From: Dickeya aquatica
Lineage (GTDB): Bacteria; Pseudomonadota; Gammaproteobacteria; Enterobacterales; Enterobacteriaceae
DNA length: 64,000 bases
Direction of reading: 5' to 3'
Assembly: GCF_900095885.1 (NCBI RefSeq)
Contig: NZ_LT615367.1
Span: 4,340,001-4,404,000, forward strand
Shown here one piece after another: positions 47,417-57,699 of the stretch. Numbering within the stretch: position 1 is the stretch's first letter; every line of letters starts with the position of its first letter. The position numbers and the translations under genes were made by a program. A model generated the notes under the pieces. That model was not told the DNA's origin. It did no database searches and saw only the letters and a list, made by a program, of their open reading frames with translations.

Positions 47417-48676
47417 ATGAATTTCTCTCGTTTCGGCAACAAATTTACCCGCCATTCCGGTATTACCCAGTTAATGGCTGACCTCAACGACGGGCTGCGT
47501 ACCCCCGGAGCCATCATGCTCGGCGGCGGCAACCCGGCGCACATTCCCGCGATGGATGACTATTTTCAGCAACTGTGCGGCGACCTGCTGGCGCAAGGCA
47601 CGCTGACAGACGCCTTGTGCAATTACGACGGCCCGCAGGGAAAAGACGCCCTGCTGCACTCGCTGGCAACGCTGTTGCGCGAAGAGTTGGGCTGGGAGAT
47701 TGGCCCGCAGAATATCGCCCTGACCAACGGCAGCCAGAGCGCCTTTTTCTACCTGTTTAACCTGTTCGCCGGGCGCAATGACGCCGGGCAGCTCAAGCGC
47801 GTGCTGTTCCCGCTGGCCCCGGAATACATCGGTTATGCCGATTCGGGGCTCGATGAGGAGATGTTTGTTTCCGTGCGCCCGCAGATTGAACTGCTACCTG
47901 AAGGGCAGTTCAAATATCACGTTGATTTTGAAAAGCTGAACATTACCGATGACATCGGCATGATCTGCGTCTCCCGCCCGACCAACCCGACCGGCAACGT
48001 GCTGACCGACGACGAGGTGCAGCATCTGGATGCGCTGGCGCGCGAACACCAGATCCCGCTGGTTATCGACAATGCTTACGGCGTGCCCTTTCCCGGCATT
48101 ATTTTCAGCGATGCCACACCGCTGTGGAACCCAAACATCATTCTGTGCATGAGCCTGTCCAAACTGGGGCTGCCGGGGGCGCGCTGCGGTATTGTGATTG
48201 CCGCAGAAAGCGTTATCGACGCCCTTGGCAACATGAACGGCATTGTCAGCCTGGCACCCGGCTCGATTGGCCCGGCGCTGGCTGATGAAATGATCCGGCG
48301 CGGCGACCTGCTGCGGCTCTCAAACGACGTGGTGCGCCCGTTCTACCGCCAGCGCGTAGAACACACCATTGCGATAATCCGCCGCTATCTGCCACCGGAG
48401 GTGTGCCTTATCCACAAACCCGAAGGGGCGATTTTCCTGTGGCTGTGGTTAAAAGAGTTGCCCATCACCACCGATGAACTGTACCAGCGCCTGAAAAAAC
48501 GCGGCGTGCTGATGGTGCCCGGCCACTATTTCTTCCCCGGCCTGGAGCAAGAGTGGGAACACGCCCACCAGTGCCTGCGCATGAACTATGTGCCGGAGCC
48601 GGAGAAAATCGAGCAGGGCGTCGCCATTCTGGCCGAAGAGGTAGCGCGGGCGCGGCGTGAAGCCAGCCCGCGCTAA
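47417..48676 (+). CDS. avtA: valine-pyruvate aminotransferase
   Basis: A 419-residue PLP aminotransferase, close to E. coli AvtA from the N-terminal FSRFGNKFTRHSGITQLM to the end. PLP site features are NGSQSAFFYLFNLFAG, RPTNPTGNVLTDDE, and the Lys in MSLSKLGLPGARCG. It transfers the amino group between valine or alanine and pyruvate/2-ketoisovalerate. Confidence 0.95.
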   Translation: MNFSRFGNKFTRHSGITQLMADLNDGLRTPGAIMLGGGNPAHIPAMDDYFQQLCGDLLAQGTLTDALCNYDGPQGKDALLHSLATLLREELGWEIGPQNIALTNGSQSAFFYLFNLFAGRNDAGQLKRVLFPLAPEYIGYADSGLDEEMFVSVRPQIELLPEGQFKYHVDFEKLNITDDIGMICVSRPTNPTGNVLTDDEVQHLDALAREHQIPLVIDNAYGVPFPGIIFSDATPLWNPNIILCMSLSKLGLPGARCGIVIAAESVIDALGNMNGIVSLAPGSIGPALADEMIRRGDLLRLSNDVVRPFYRQRVEHTIAIIRRYLPPEVCLIHKPEGAIFLWLWLKELPITTDELYQRLKKRGVLMVPGHYFFPGLEQEWEHAHQCLRMNYVPEPEKIEQGVAILAEEVARARREASPR

Positions 48677-48682
48677 ACACAA

Positions 48683-48734
48683 CGGCCCTTTTCCTTGTCG
48701 GTTGTCGCTTGCCGCCGCACGCAGAAAAGGGCCG
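48683..48734 (+). terminator. long-loop inverted repeat after avtA
   Basis: CGGCCCTTTTC (48683-48693) and GAAAAGGGCCG (48724-48734) are perfect 11-bp arms about 30 nt apart. No T-run follows on either strand. It is likely to stop or stabilise the avtA transcript. Confidence 0.55.
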
Positions 48735-48859
48735 CAGCAGAGACGGCACAGAGAGCCAATCCAGCCAATGTGTTCTACTGTTTACCCATTCATAAAACCG
48801 TCACGCCCGTTTACCCCGCGTTAAAATAAGACATGGCATTGGTGTTCTGTGGAGTAACA

Positions 48860-49054
48860 ATGAAAATTCTCAGGCAAGATAAAGTCCGTTTTCTGATATA
48901 CGCAGGGATCCTTCTTGTCATCATTGGAATAGCTGATGATCTTTATATAAGGTCACTCTCTTATTTACATATCACCCTCCTTTTTTTGCCTGATATTCGC
49001 ACTGAGAAATTCAAATCGCTTAAAGAAATAAACCTCAGCATAACTTTTCTATAA
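48860..49054 (+). CDS. possible small membrane protein
   Basis: A 64-codon frame beginning MKILRQDKVRF, preceded by GGAG, with one strong hydrophobic segment (FLIYAGILLVIIGIA) and a second moderately hydrophobic stretch. No family recognised. AT-rich compared with neighbours. It could be a real small inner-membrane protein, or a decayed end of one. Confidence 0.35.
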   Translation: MKILRQDKVRFLIYAGILLVIIGIADDLYIRSLSYLHITLLFLPDIRTEKFKSLKEINLSITFL

Positions 49055-49193
49055 CCAGCATCGCCGGAATAACGCGTCCGGCGAAAAGCACCTTTATCAA
49101 AAAACCGCCATAAAAACCGAACAACAAAATTCATTAAAAACGCTGAGTGCGAGTGTTAAAATCATTTATCAATTACGCCAAAGGCGGCACGTT

Positions 49194-50363
49194 ATGAAAG
49201 ATTACTTGTCTATTGATGAACTTAATAAAACCTACCCCGTAGAGGCATTCTCGCTGCCTAGCCGCGATAAAAAAGCCACCCTTAATGGCCAAATTAACTG
49301 GCCGAACAGCGATAAAAACAGCCCATCCATCGTATTGATGTGCCCTGGTTCCGGGCTTCATAATCGCGATTATCTTGTGGGTGAAAGCCATACCAACAGT
49401 GATTTTGTTTTTTTAACTCTGGCGCAGGAACTGCTGGAGTCAGGGCTCGCCGTTGCCCGCTATGACTGCCGTGGCGTCAGCAGCCACCGGCGCGATGCCA
49501 GACTCAATCAACCTGAATTTATTGTAAAAAAAGACCTGGCTTTTCTTGAACAATTTATCGATGCTGATATTCGAGGCACCGTCACCCCACTTAGCCAATA
49601 CGATGATATTTTCACAATTTATGATTATCTGACGCAATATACAGCCGCGGGTGATACCACAAATATCCTTCTTCTCGGCCACTCGGAAGGGGGCATGAAT
49701 ATTTCCCGGCTGATTAAACATTACCGCATCCGTCCACAGGGCGTGGTGTTAATCTCGCCGCCGCTGCTTTCCATGCCAGATATCATGCAATGGCAGTTGT
49801 ATGAAAGAGAGATAACGTGGCTTAAAAATATCCCCCACTCCAACGGCATCATTACATTCGACGATATAAAAAAAGGCTATGGAAATAGCCCGCACGCATT
49901 TATCAGCACTATCAGTAAAATTATTCCATATAAAGGGTTCTGGGATTATCACGACCTGGAGAACGCCCGCGCAGAAGGCATGAAAAATTTTGAAGATCAA
50001 AGAGCAGCGGCAATGGCCCAACACGACGATGACCCCTGGCCTGCGCCCGCGCCATTCACCCAATACGCTTATGCATGGTGGAAACAATTATTCGCGCCGG
50101 ATGCTACCCCGGAACTGTTCAATTTAAAAAACACCACATTTCCCGTATCCATTTTCCTCGGCACCATGGATACGCAATTAGATAATCAAAAGCAGTATGC
50201 TTTTTTTATCGAGCACCGCCATGATTTCCCAAATATTGAAATATCTCTGCTGGAAGGGGTTGGCCATACCCTTGGCCTGCACGCGCTGATGGGGCCGATG
50301 GCTGATGAATGTATGGAAAAAATGATGCATGCCATTCATCGCATCGCCGTCAATGACCGCTAA
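49194..50363 (+). CDS. alpha/beta hydrolase
   Basis: A 389-residue hydrolase. The oxyanion segment VLMCPGSGLHNRDY, the nucleophile elbow LLLGHSEGGMN, an acid Asp in LGTMDTQLDN and the His in EGVGHTLGLH complete a catalytic triad. It lacks an export signal. The family resembles acyl-peptidase/dienelactone hydrolase-like proteins, and the substrate is unknown. GC is lower than in the flanking genes and it stands alone, so it may have been acquired. Confidence 0.85.
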   Translation: MKDYLSIDELNKTYPVEAFSLPSRDKKATLNGQINWPNSDKNSPSIVLMCPGSGLHNRDYLVGESHTNSDFVFLTLAQELLESGLAVARYDCRGVSSHRRDARLNQPEFIVKKDLAFLEQFIDADIRGTVTPLSQYDDIFTIYDYLTQYTAAGDTTNILLLGHSEGGMNISRLIKHYRIRPQGVVLISPPLLSMPDIMQWQLYEREITWLKNIPHSNGIITFDDIKKGYGNSPHAFISTISKIIPYKGFWDYHDLENARAEGMKNFEDQRAAAMAQHDDDPWPAPAPFTQYAYAWWKQLFAPDATPELFNLKNTTFPVSIFLGTMDTQLDNQKQYAFFIEHRHDFPNIEISLLEGVGHTLGLHALMGPMADECMEKMMHAIHRIAVNDR

Positions 50364-50433
50364 AGCCACTCACGCGACAACGCATCATCACGGCACAGGG
50401 CAGCTGCCCTGTGCCGTGTAGCGCATCAGACGC

Positions 50434-51723
50434 TTACTGCCCGCGCGCGACCACACCGGCGCGCTCCAGCATCGCATGTAGCAACACGTTAGCCCCCGCC
50501 GCCACCTGTTCGGGCGCGGCGTATTCGATTTCATTGTGGCTGATCCCGTCTTTACAGGGGATGAAGATCATGCCGGTCGGGGCCAGCAGGCTGGTGTAGA
50601 CGGCATCGTGACCGGCACCGGAGACAATATCGCGGTGCGAGTAGCCAAGCTGTTGCGCCGCGCGCCGCACCGCCGCCTGGCAGTCCGGGTGAAAAGGGGC
50701 CGCCGGGTAGTGCGAGACCTGCGTCAGGCTAATACCAAGGCCGGTTTCCTGCTCAAGTTGTTGCAGATACCCCTTCAATGCGGCGTCCATCGCATCAACC
50801 TGCGCATCGCTGATGTTGCGAAAATCGACAGAGAATTTCACCGCGCCCGGCACCACGTTGCGGCTGTTCGGGTGTACCTGCACCATGCCCACCGTGCCGC
50901 GACCGTGCGGAGCAAAGCGCCCGGCTATCGCCACCACTTCCTGCATGATGCGCGCCGCCACCTGTAGCGCATCTTTACGCAGCGCCATCGGCGTCGGCCC
51001 GGCGTGAGACTCCTGCCCGGTCACAACACAGTCATACCAGCGGATGCCCAGCACCGCCTGCACCACGCCAATCTCAATGCCTTCGTCTTCCAGAATCGGC
51101 CCTTGTTCGATATGGGCTTCAAAATAAGCGCCGATAGGGTGATCGCCCGGTGTCTGTGGCCCGACGTAACCGATGCGCGTCAGCTCTTCGCGCACCGTTT
51201 TACCGTCCACATCGGTAGCGGCATAGGCGTGCTCCAGTGAAAAGACCCCGGCAAACACGCCGGAGCCCATCATGACCGGCACAAAACGGGAGCCCTCTTC
51301 ATTGGTCCAAAACACCATCTCCAGCGGGGCCTGCGTCTCTATCTGGCAATCGTTCAGGGTGCGTATTACCTCCAGCGCCGCCAGCACGCCAAAATTACCA
51401 TCGAACTTGCCGCCGGTGGGCTGGGTATCAATATGGCTGCCAGCGACAATCGGCGGCAGCGCGTTGTTGCGCCCGGCGCGGCGCAGGAAAACATTGCCGA
51501 TTTGGTCAATCGTTACCGTTAATCCGGCGGCTTTGCCCCAGTCCACCACGCAGTCACGGCCCTGTCGGTCAAGGTCAGTAAGCGTCAGGCGACACACGCC
51601 GCCTTTGGGCGTCGCGCCAATTTGCGCCAGCGTCATCAGGGATTGCCACAGGCGTTCGCCGTTTACCCGCACATCGCGGGTGTCGATAACGCCTGATGCG
51701 TCGCTCAGTACATCGCTCATCAT
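50434..51723 (-). CDS. beta-ureidopropionase/N-carbamoyl amidase (M20 family)
   Basis: A 429-residue Zn-dependent amidohydrolase of the hydantoinase/carbamoylase M20 group. Metal-binding segments are VAGSHIDTQPTGGKFDG, WTNEEGSRF and the C-terminal SGAGHDAVY; EAHIEQGPILE is typical. It would cut carbamoyl-beta-alanine to beta-alanine, CO2 and ammonia, the last step of reductive pyrimidine breakdown. ATG 51723 has GAGGAAG upstream. It is the last gene of preT-preA-hydA-hyuC, whose order implies one transcript. Confidence 0.9.
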   Translation of the reverse strand: MMSDVLSDASGVIDTRDVRVNGERLWQSLMTLAQIGATPKGGVCRLTLTDLDRQGRDCVVDWGKAAGLTVTIDQIGNVFLRRAGRNNALPPIVAGSHIDTQPTGGKFDGNFGVLAALEVIRTLNDCQIETQAPLEMVFWTNEEGSRFVPVMMGSGVFAGVFSLEHAYAATDVDGKTVREELTRIGYVGPQTPGDHPIGAYFEAHIEQGPILEDEGIEIGVVQAVLGIRWYDCVVTGQESHAGPTPMALRKDALQVAARIMQEVVAIAGRFAPHGRGTVGMVQVHPNSRNVVPGAVKFSVDFRNISDAQVDAMDAALKGYLQQLEQETGLGISLTQVSHYPAAPFHPDCQAAVRRAAQQLGYSHRDIVSGAGHDAVYTSLLAPTGMIFIPCKDGISHNEIEYAAPEQVAAGANVLLHAMLERAGVVARGQ

Positions 51724-51775
51724 GTTGTCTTCCTCATCAAGTGAACCCCGGCGTGCATCACGCCGTGCCGACATT

Positions 51776-53277
<1,502 letters not shown>

Positions 53278-53328
53278 TTATTCACACGTGACCGTTATTC
53301 ACGCATGACTGTTATTCACGAATGACCG
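53278..53328. repeat. three 17-bp tandem repeats between preA and hydA
   Basis: TTATTCACACGTGACCG, TTATTCACGCATGACTG and TTATTCACGAATGACCG lie head to tail and fill nearly all of the 61-bp gap, ending two bases before the preA stop. Confidence 0.9.
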
Positions 53329-53329
53329 T

Positions 53330-54643
53330 TCAGGCCGCGCCAGCGGCGGTGGCGAGCGGATTATTGGGGTGCGTCGTCCAGTTGGCGTATTCGCCGCTGA
53401 CGCTGTTTCCGGTGCGTAAATCCACCTCGCCGGGTTGCAGGTGGCGCATGGTGATGCAGTTTGCTACCGGGCAGATGGACGCGCACAGGTTGCACCCCAC
53501 GCACTCCTCTTCTTTGACTTCAAAGTGGCGTTCCCCCTGTTTTTCATGGCTAATCGCCTGATGGGAGGTATCTTCACAGGCGAGGTAGCAACGCCCGCAT
53601 TTGATGCACAATTCCTGATCGATAACTGCTTTTTCGACGTGGTTAAGGTTTAGATAGCGCCAGTCGGTCACGCTGGCGACGGCGCGCCCGCGCAACTCCG
53701 CCAGGGAACGGTAGCCCTGTTCATCCATAAAATTGGACAGGCCGCTTATCATGTCTCGCACGATGGGGAAGCCGTGTACCATCGCCGCCGTACACACCTG
53801 CACGGTGGTGCAGCCCAGCGCGATAAATTCCGCCGCATCGCGCCAGGTAGAAATGCCGCCGATGCCGGACATCGGTAAATCTGCCGTCTGCCTATCACGG
53901 GCGATTTCCGACACCATATTGAGCGCAATCGGTTTTACCGCCGGGCCGCAGTAACCGCCGTGAGAGCCTTTGTCGCCGGTATGCGGCGTCATGCGCATTT
54001 GGTTTAAATCCACCCCCATCACCGAGTTGATGGTGTTAATCAGCGACACCGCATCCGCACCGCCGCGCTTTGCCGCCCGCGCCGGGTAGCGAATATCGGT
54101 AATGTTCGGCGTCAGTTTGACCATCACCGGCAGGCGAGAATACTGCTTGCACCAGCGCGTCACCCGCTCGATATACTCCGGCACCTGGCCGACGGCCGCG
54201 CCCATGCCGCGCTCGCTCATACCATGCGGGCAGCCAAAATTCAGCTCAATGCCATCTGCGCCTGTCTGCTCGACCAGCGGCAAAATGTACTGCCACGCCG
54301 CCTCTTCGCACGGCACCATCAGCGAGACAATCACGGCGCGATCGGGCCAGTTGCGTTTGACGCGCGCAATCTCTTCCAGGTTGACATGCAGCGGCCGGTC
54401 GGTGATGAGCTCAATGTTATTTAACCCCAGCACCCGGCGATCGGCCCCCAGCAGCGTGCCGTAGCGCGGCCCGCTGACATTGACGACGTGCGGGTCAAGC
54501 CCCAGGGTTTTCCACACCACGCCGCCCCAGCCCGCTTCAAACGCGCGCACCACGTTGTACTCTTTATCCGTCGGCGGCGCAGAGGCCAGCCAGAAAGGGT
54601 TAGGGCTTTTGATGCCCAGAAATTCCGTGCGTAAATCAGCCAT
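53330..54643 (-). CDS. preA: NAD-dependent dihydropyrimidine dehydrogenase subunit PreA
   Basis: A 437-residue FMN/iron-sulfur protein. A dihydroorotate-dehydrogenase-like barrel (FLGIKSPNPFWLASAPP, ELNFGCPHGMSERGMG) is followed by two 4Fe-4S clusters, CIKCGRCYLAC and CVGCNLCASICPV. It reduces uracil and thymine together with PreT. ATG 54643 overlaps the preT stop by 8 nt. The C-terminal tail is about 25 residues longer than in E. coli PreA. Confidence 0.95.
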   Translation of the reverse strand: MADLRTEFLGIKSPNPFWLASAPPTDKEYNVVRAFEAGWGGVVWKTLGLDPHVVNVSGPRYGTLLGADRRVLGLNNIELITDRPLHVNLEEIARVKRNWPDRAVIVSLMVPCEEAAWQYILPLVEQTGADGIELNFGCPHGMSERGMGAAVGQVPEYIERVTRWCKQYSRLPVMVKLTPNITDIRYPARAAKRGGADAVSLINTINSVMGVDLNQMRMTPHTGDKGSHGGYCGPAVKPIALNMVSEIARDRQTADLPMSGIGGISTWRDAAEFIALGCTTVQVCTAAMVHGFPIVRDMISGLSNFMDEQGYRSLAELRGRAVASVTDWRYLNLNHVEKAVIDQELCIKCGRCYLACEDTSHQAISHEKQGERHFEVKEEECVGCNLCASICPVANCITMRHLQPGEVDLRTGNSVSGEYANWTTHPNNPLATAAGAA

Positions 54644-56060
54644 GAGAACGCTCCTGCCCTGACAGTGAGAGTGATAAGGTATCGTTGGCCGCGACCCGGC
54701 CATCCACGCTTAACGCCAGTTCGATGGATTTCGCCGCCAGCTTGCCCTGACGTACCGCATCAACCGTTAAATCCAGCCCGCCATCGCAGCAATCGCCGCC
54801 CGCCCACACGCCCGGCAGTGACGTGCGCCCGGCGTCATCCACCCGCAGGCGGCCATTTTTCAGCGCCAGCAACGGGCCTGCGGGTAACGGGTCGTAATGC
54901 TGGCCGATAGCCATCAGCACCATATCGGCCGGGAGCGTAAAGGTTTCCCCGCTGGCCACGAGCGCGCCCTCATGGGGCTGCATCACCGCAAAGGTGACGG
55001 CGCTAAGCCTGCCCTCCTCACCATGCAACGCTTGCGCCACCGCCCAGTGGCGAATCAATACGCCGTTGTGCTGCGCCCACTGCACCTCTTTGTGCGAAGC
55101 GCTCATCTGCGCCTCACCCCGGCGATACACGATGGTGACTTCACGCGCGCCCAGTTTTTTCGCCTGCACAGCGGCATCCACCGCCGTCATGCCGCCGCCT
55201 ATCACCACCACCTGACGGCCCACCGCCACCTCGCTCATGTCGGCGGCCTGGCGCAGCGCGGCAATAAACGCCACCGCATCCTCGACCCCCGCAAGCGGCG
55301 GGCTGGCTATCTCCAGCGCATTGACCCCCGCCAGCCCCATGCCGAGAAACACGGCGTCATACCCGGCCCGCAGCCCCTCAAGGGTGATGCTCTGGCCCAG
55401 CCGTTGCCCAAGGCGCAGCTCAATCCCGCCGACCGACAGCAGCCAGGCAATCTCTTTTTGGGCAAAATCCCCGGTGGTTTTGTACGCCGCCAGCCCATAT
55501 TCATTGAGCCCGCCGGGCTTGTCTTGCGCATCAAACACCACCACCTGATGGCCGCATACCGCCAGCCGGTGCGCGACCGTCAGCCCGGCCGGGCCCGCCC
55601 CCACCACCGCGACGCGCTTGCCGGTATCCGGCGCGCGCATAAATAGCGGTTTGCCGGGGTTCGCCAGATAACTGTCGGTGGCGAACCGCTGCAACAGGCC
55701 AATCTTCACCGGATTACCGTCCTGCGCGTGGCGCACGCAGCGCTGTTCGCACAGGGTTTCCGTCGGGCACACGCGCGCGCACATGCCGCCCAGCACATTC
55801 GCCTGCAAAATCACCTCGGCTGCGCCACGCACATTGTCCTGTGCGATGCGGTGGATGAAACTGGGCACATCAATATCCGCCGGACAAGCGCGCGTGCAGG
55901 GCGCATCAAAACAGTAATAACAGCGCTCGGCTTCGATAACCGCTTGAGTGGCACTCAGCGGCGGGTGGCTGTCGCTAAACTGCGCGCGATAGTGCGCCTC
56001 GCTCAACCGGCCCGGCACAATACCCGGCGCATCACTACCGACAGGGGTTGGAGTCTTCAT
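54636..56060 (-). CDS. preT: NAD-dependent dihydropyrimidine dehydrogenase subunit PreT
   Basis: A 474-residue FAD/NAD protein that feeds electrons to PreA. The N-terminal Fe-S region has CYYCFDAPCTRACPADIDVP and CARVCPTETLCEQRC, then FAD and NAD folds VAVVGAGPAGLTVAHRL and VVVIGGGMTAVDAA. It is longer than E. coli PreT (412). I use ATG 56060, because it overlaps the stop of an upstream short ORF (TGATG); a GTG one codon earlier is possible. Confidence 0.93.
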   Translation of the reverse strand: MKTPTPVGSDAPGIVPGRLSEAHYRAQFSDSHPPLSATQAVIEAERCYYCFDAPCTRACPADIDVPSFIHRIAQDNVRGAAEVILQANVLGGMCARVCPTETLCEQRCVRHAQDGNPVKIGLLQRFATDSYLANPGKPLFMRAPDTGKRVAVVGAGPAGLTVAHRLAVCGHQVVVFDAQDKPGGLNEYGLAAYKTTGDFAQKEIAWLLSVGGIELRLGQRLGQSITLEGLRAGYDAVFLGMGLAGVNALEIASPPLAGVEDAVAFIAALRQAADMSEVAVGRQVVVIGGGMTAVDAAVQAKKLGAREVTIVYRRGEAQMSASHKEVQWAQHNGVLIRHWAVAQALHGEEGRLSAVTFAVMQPHEGALVASGETFTLPADMVLMAIGQHYDPLPAGPLLALKNGRLRVDDAGRTSLPGVWAGGDCCDGGLDLTVDAVRQGKLAAKSIELALSVDGRVAANDTLSLSLSGQERSHG

Positions 56061-56161
56061 CACGCCACCTCAAGAACAAGGGAAATATCGGGGTAACAGC
56101 GGTTAACGCACGCTATCTGTCGGGAACAGTCGCCAATAGGGGGTTGCAGCCGAATGCGCAT
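56060..56161 (-). CDS. 33-codon leader ORF coupled to preT
   Basis: The frame starts ATG 56161 with GGAG eight bases upstream and ends TGA overlapping the preT ATG (TGATG). The predicted peptide begins MRIRLQPPIGDC and contains three Cys in GDCSRQIACVNRCYP. No family recognised. Either a leader peptide that controls preT or a small protein. Confidence 0.4.
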   Translation of the reverse strand: MRIRLQPPIGDCSRQIACVNRCYPDISLVLEVA

Positions 56162-56247
56162 GGTACGTCTCCTGAACAGGGGCAGCGGGAGAACCCGACC
56201 GCCCGGTTAAAAACCTGACCATTTGGTTAACTTTTCAGGAAAGGTAA

Positions 56248-56263
56248 TGCGATTGTTGTGCCA
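56248..56263 (-). promoter_or_regulatory. sigma-54-like promoter of the pyrimidine operon
   Basis: On the minus strand TGGCAC-AACAA-TCGCA matches TGGCAC-N5-TTGCW with exact GG-GC spacing and one mismatch in the -12 box. A transcript would start near 56237 and have a 75-nt leader before the short ORF. Confidence 0.5.
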
Positions 56264-56337
56264 GCTTTTCAGCGCACAATAACCAAAGAAAAAACAGGGA
56301 ATTAGCCCATCATTAATGCAGCAATAAGCGCAACTTT

Positions 56338-56395
56338 TGACCACATTGGGTGCAAAACCAGCAAAAAGGCCCATGCGTTGCGCTATTTTTGTGCT
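56338..56395. promoter_or_regulatory. two NtrC-like sites upstream of the pyrimidine operon
   Basis: The sites at 56338-56354 (right half GGTGCA intact, 9 of 12 consensus bases) and 56379-56395 (8 of 12) lie 75-145 bp upstream of the sigma-54-like promoter. Each alone is weak; their number and position are what make them worth noting. The rest of the 660-bp gap to the LysR gene has no gene that I can support. Confidence 0.35.
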
Positions 56396-56820
56396 TTTGG
56401 GCAGAATTGATATAACTTATGGCGGGGTTAAAGATAACGGTAAATTGATCTTACCAATTCTCGCCGCAGATCATTGCCTGATGCATTATCAGATTTCTGC
56501 TGCGTGATACCGTTAACCTCACAAAAAATATATCCACACCGGCCCAGGCTGATTTGAGTCGGTAAAGATGACGGGTAAGAGCCGAACCAAGGCCGGATAA
56601 TCAATCCAGTAACCTGCTTATATTCAGCGTGCAGTATTTAGCGTGCATACAACGAAGTATGACAATGATGGCATCACCATGCGTTATTCGATACCGGTGT
56701 GAAGATCACCTGGCGTTTAAGTTAGATGCATAATCTAATTTTAAGCAGGCTAATAAAAAACACAGCGATTTTTACCGGACTGACGAAGTTTGAATACCTT
56801 CTTCATAGGAAAGGGATTTA

Positions 56821-57699
56821 ATGGATCTCAATCAGCTTAAAACATTCGTGACCGTAGCAGAAACCTCAAGCCTTACCCGGGCTGCCAGCCTGCTTTTTCT
56901 CAGCCAACCCGCCGTCAGCGCACATATTAAGTCTCTTGAAGGTGAGTACAACGTCAAGCTTTTTAACCGCACGCCAAGGGGAATGGAACTGACCGCCGCA
57001 GGTATCATCATGCGTGATGAAGCCCGAATAGCGCTGGATGCGGCGAATAATTTTATTACCAAAGCCCGCACCATTAATGATGTAAAAACCTGCTCGCTGG
57101 GAACTATTTCCGTCCCTGTCATTTTGAATTTACCGGGGGTGCTATCAAGATTACGCCAACACCAGCAAGACGTTAACCTCACTATTCGACAAAATATTTC
57201 CGGGCATATTATTGATGGCGTCATAAATGGTGAATTAGACGCAGGTTTTGTTATCGGCCATGTATCCACCCCCGGCATTGGCGTATTAGAAATATCCCCC
57301 ATTTCGCTGTGTATTGCTGGCCCCTGGAGCTGGAAAGAGAAAATTGCCGCAGCAAAATGGGGAGATATTCCCTCTTTCCCGTGGATTGCGACTCCCGATA
57401 AATGCTCTTTCACGACCATCAGCCGCGATTTTTTTGCCAAAAATAATATCAGCGTTGAGCCGTCAGTCGTCGCTGACCAGGAAAAAACACTCACCGAACT
57501 GGTTTGCATGGAGATGGGGTTAACCTTAATGCGTGAAGACCTGGCATTATCCGCACAAGATAATCAGCAAGTCTTTATTTGGCCGGGAGAGAAGACCGTC
57601 AGTCAGCTCTGTTTTATCTGGTCACGAAAAAGAGAAACCTCACCGGTCGTTACTGCCTTAATCGACACGGTGAGGGAAATATGGCATGTGGTTGATTAA
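56821..57699 (+). CDS. LysR-family transcriptional regulator
   Basis: A 292-residue LysR regulator. The N-terminal helix-turn-helix is standard (LNQLKTFVTVAETSSLTRAAS, QPAVSAHIKSLE), followed by a two-lobed co-inducer domain (VNLTIRQNISGHIIDGVINGELDAGFVIG). It is divergent from preT, but distant, and convergent with the EamA gene, with adjoining stop codons. Targets could be the pyrimidine operon or the EamA gene. Confidence 0.93.
   Translation: MDLNQLKTFVTVAETSSLTRAASLLFLSQPAVSAHIKSLEGEYNVKLFNRTPRGMELTAAGIIMRDEARIALDAANNFITKARTINDVKTCSLGTISVPVILNLPGVLSRLRQHQQDVNLTIRQNISGHIIDGVINGELDAGFVIGHVSTPGIGVLEISPISLCIAGPWSWKEKIAAAKWGDIPSFPWIATPDKCSFTTISRDFFAKNNISVEPSVVADQEKTLTELVCMEMGLTLMREDLALSAQDNQQVFIWPGEKTVSQLCFIWSRKRETSPVVTALIDTVREIWHVVD

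Noticed and set aside
54897..55646. 249-codon plus-strand frame opposite preT
   Set aside because: Antisense to preT, with no motifs and no ribosome site.
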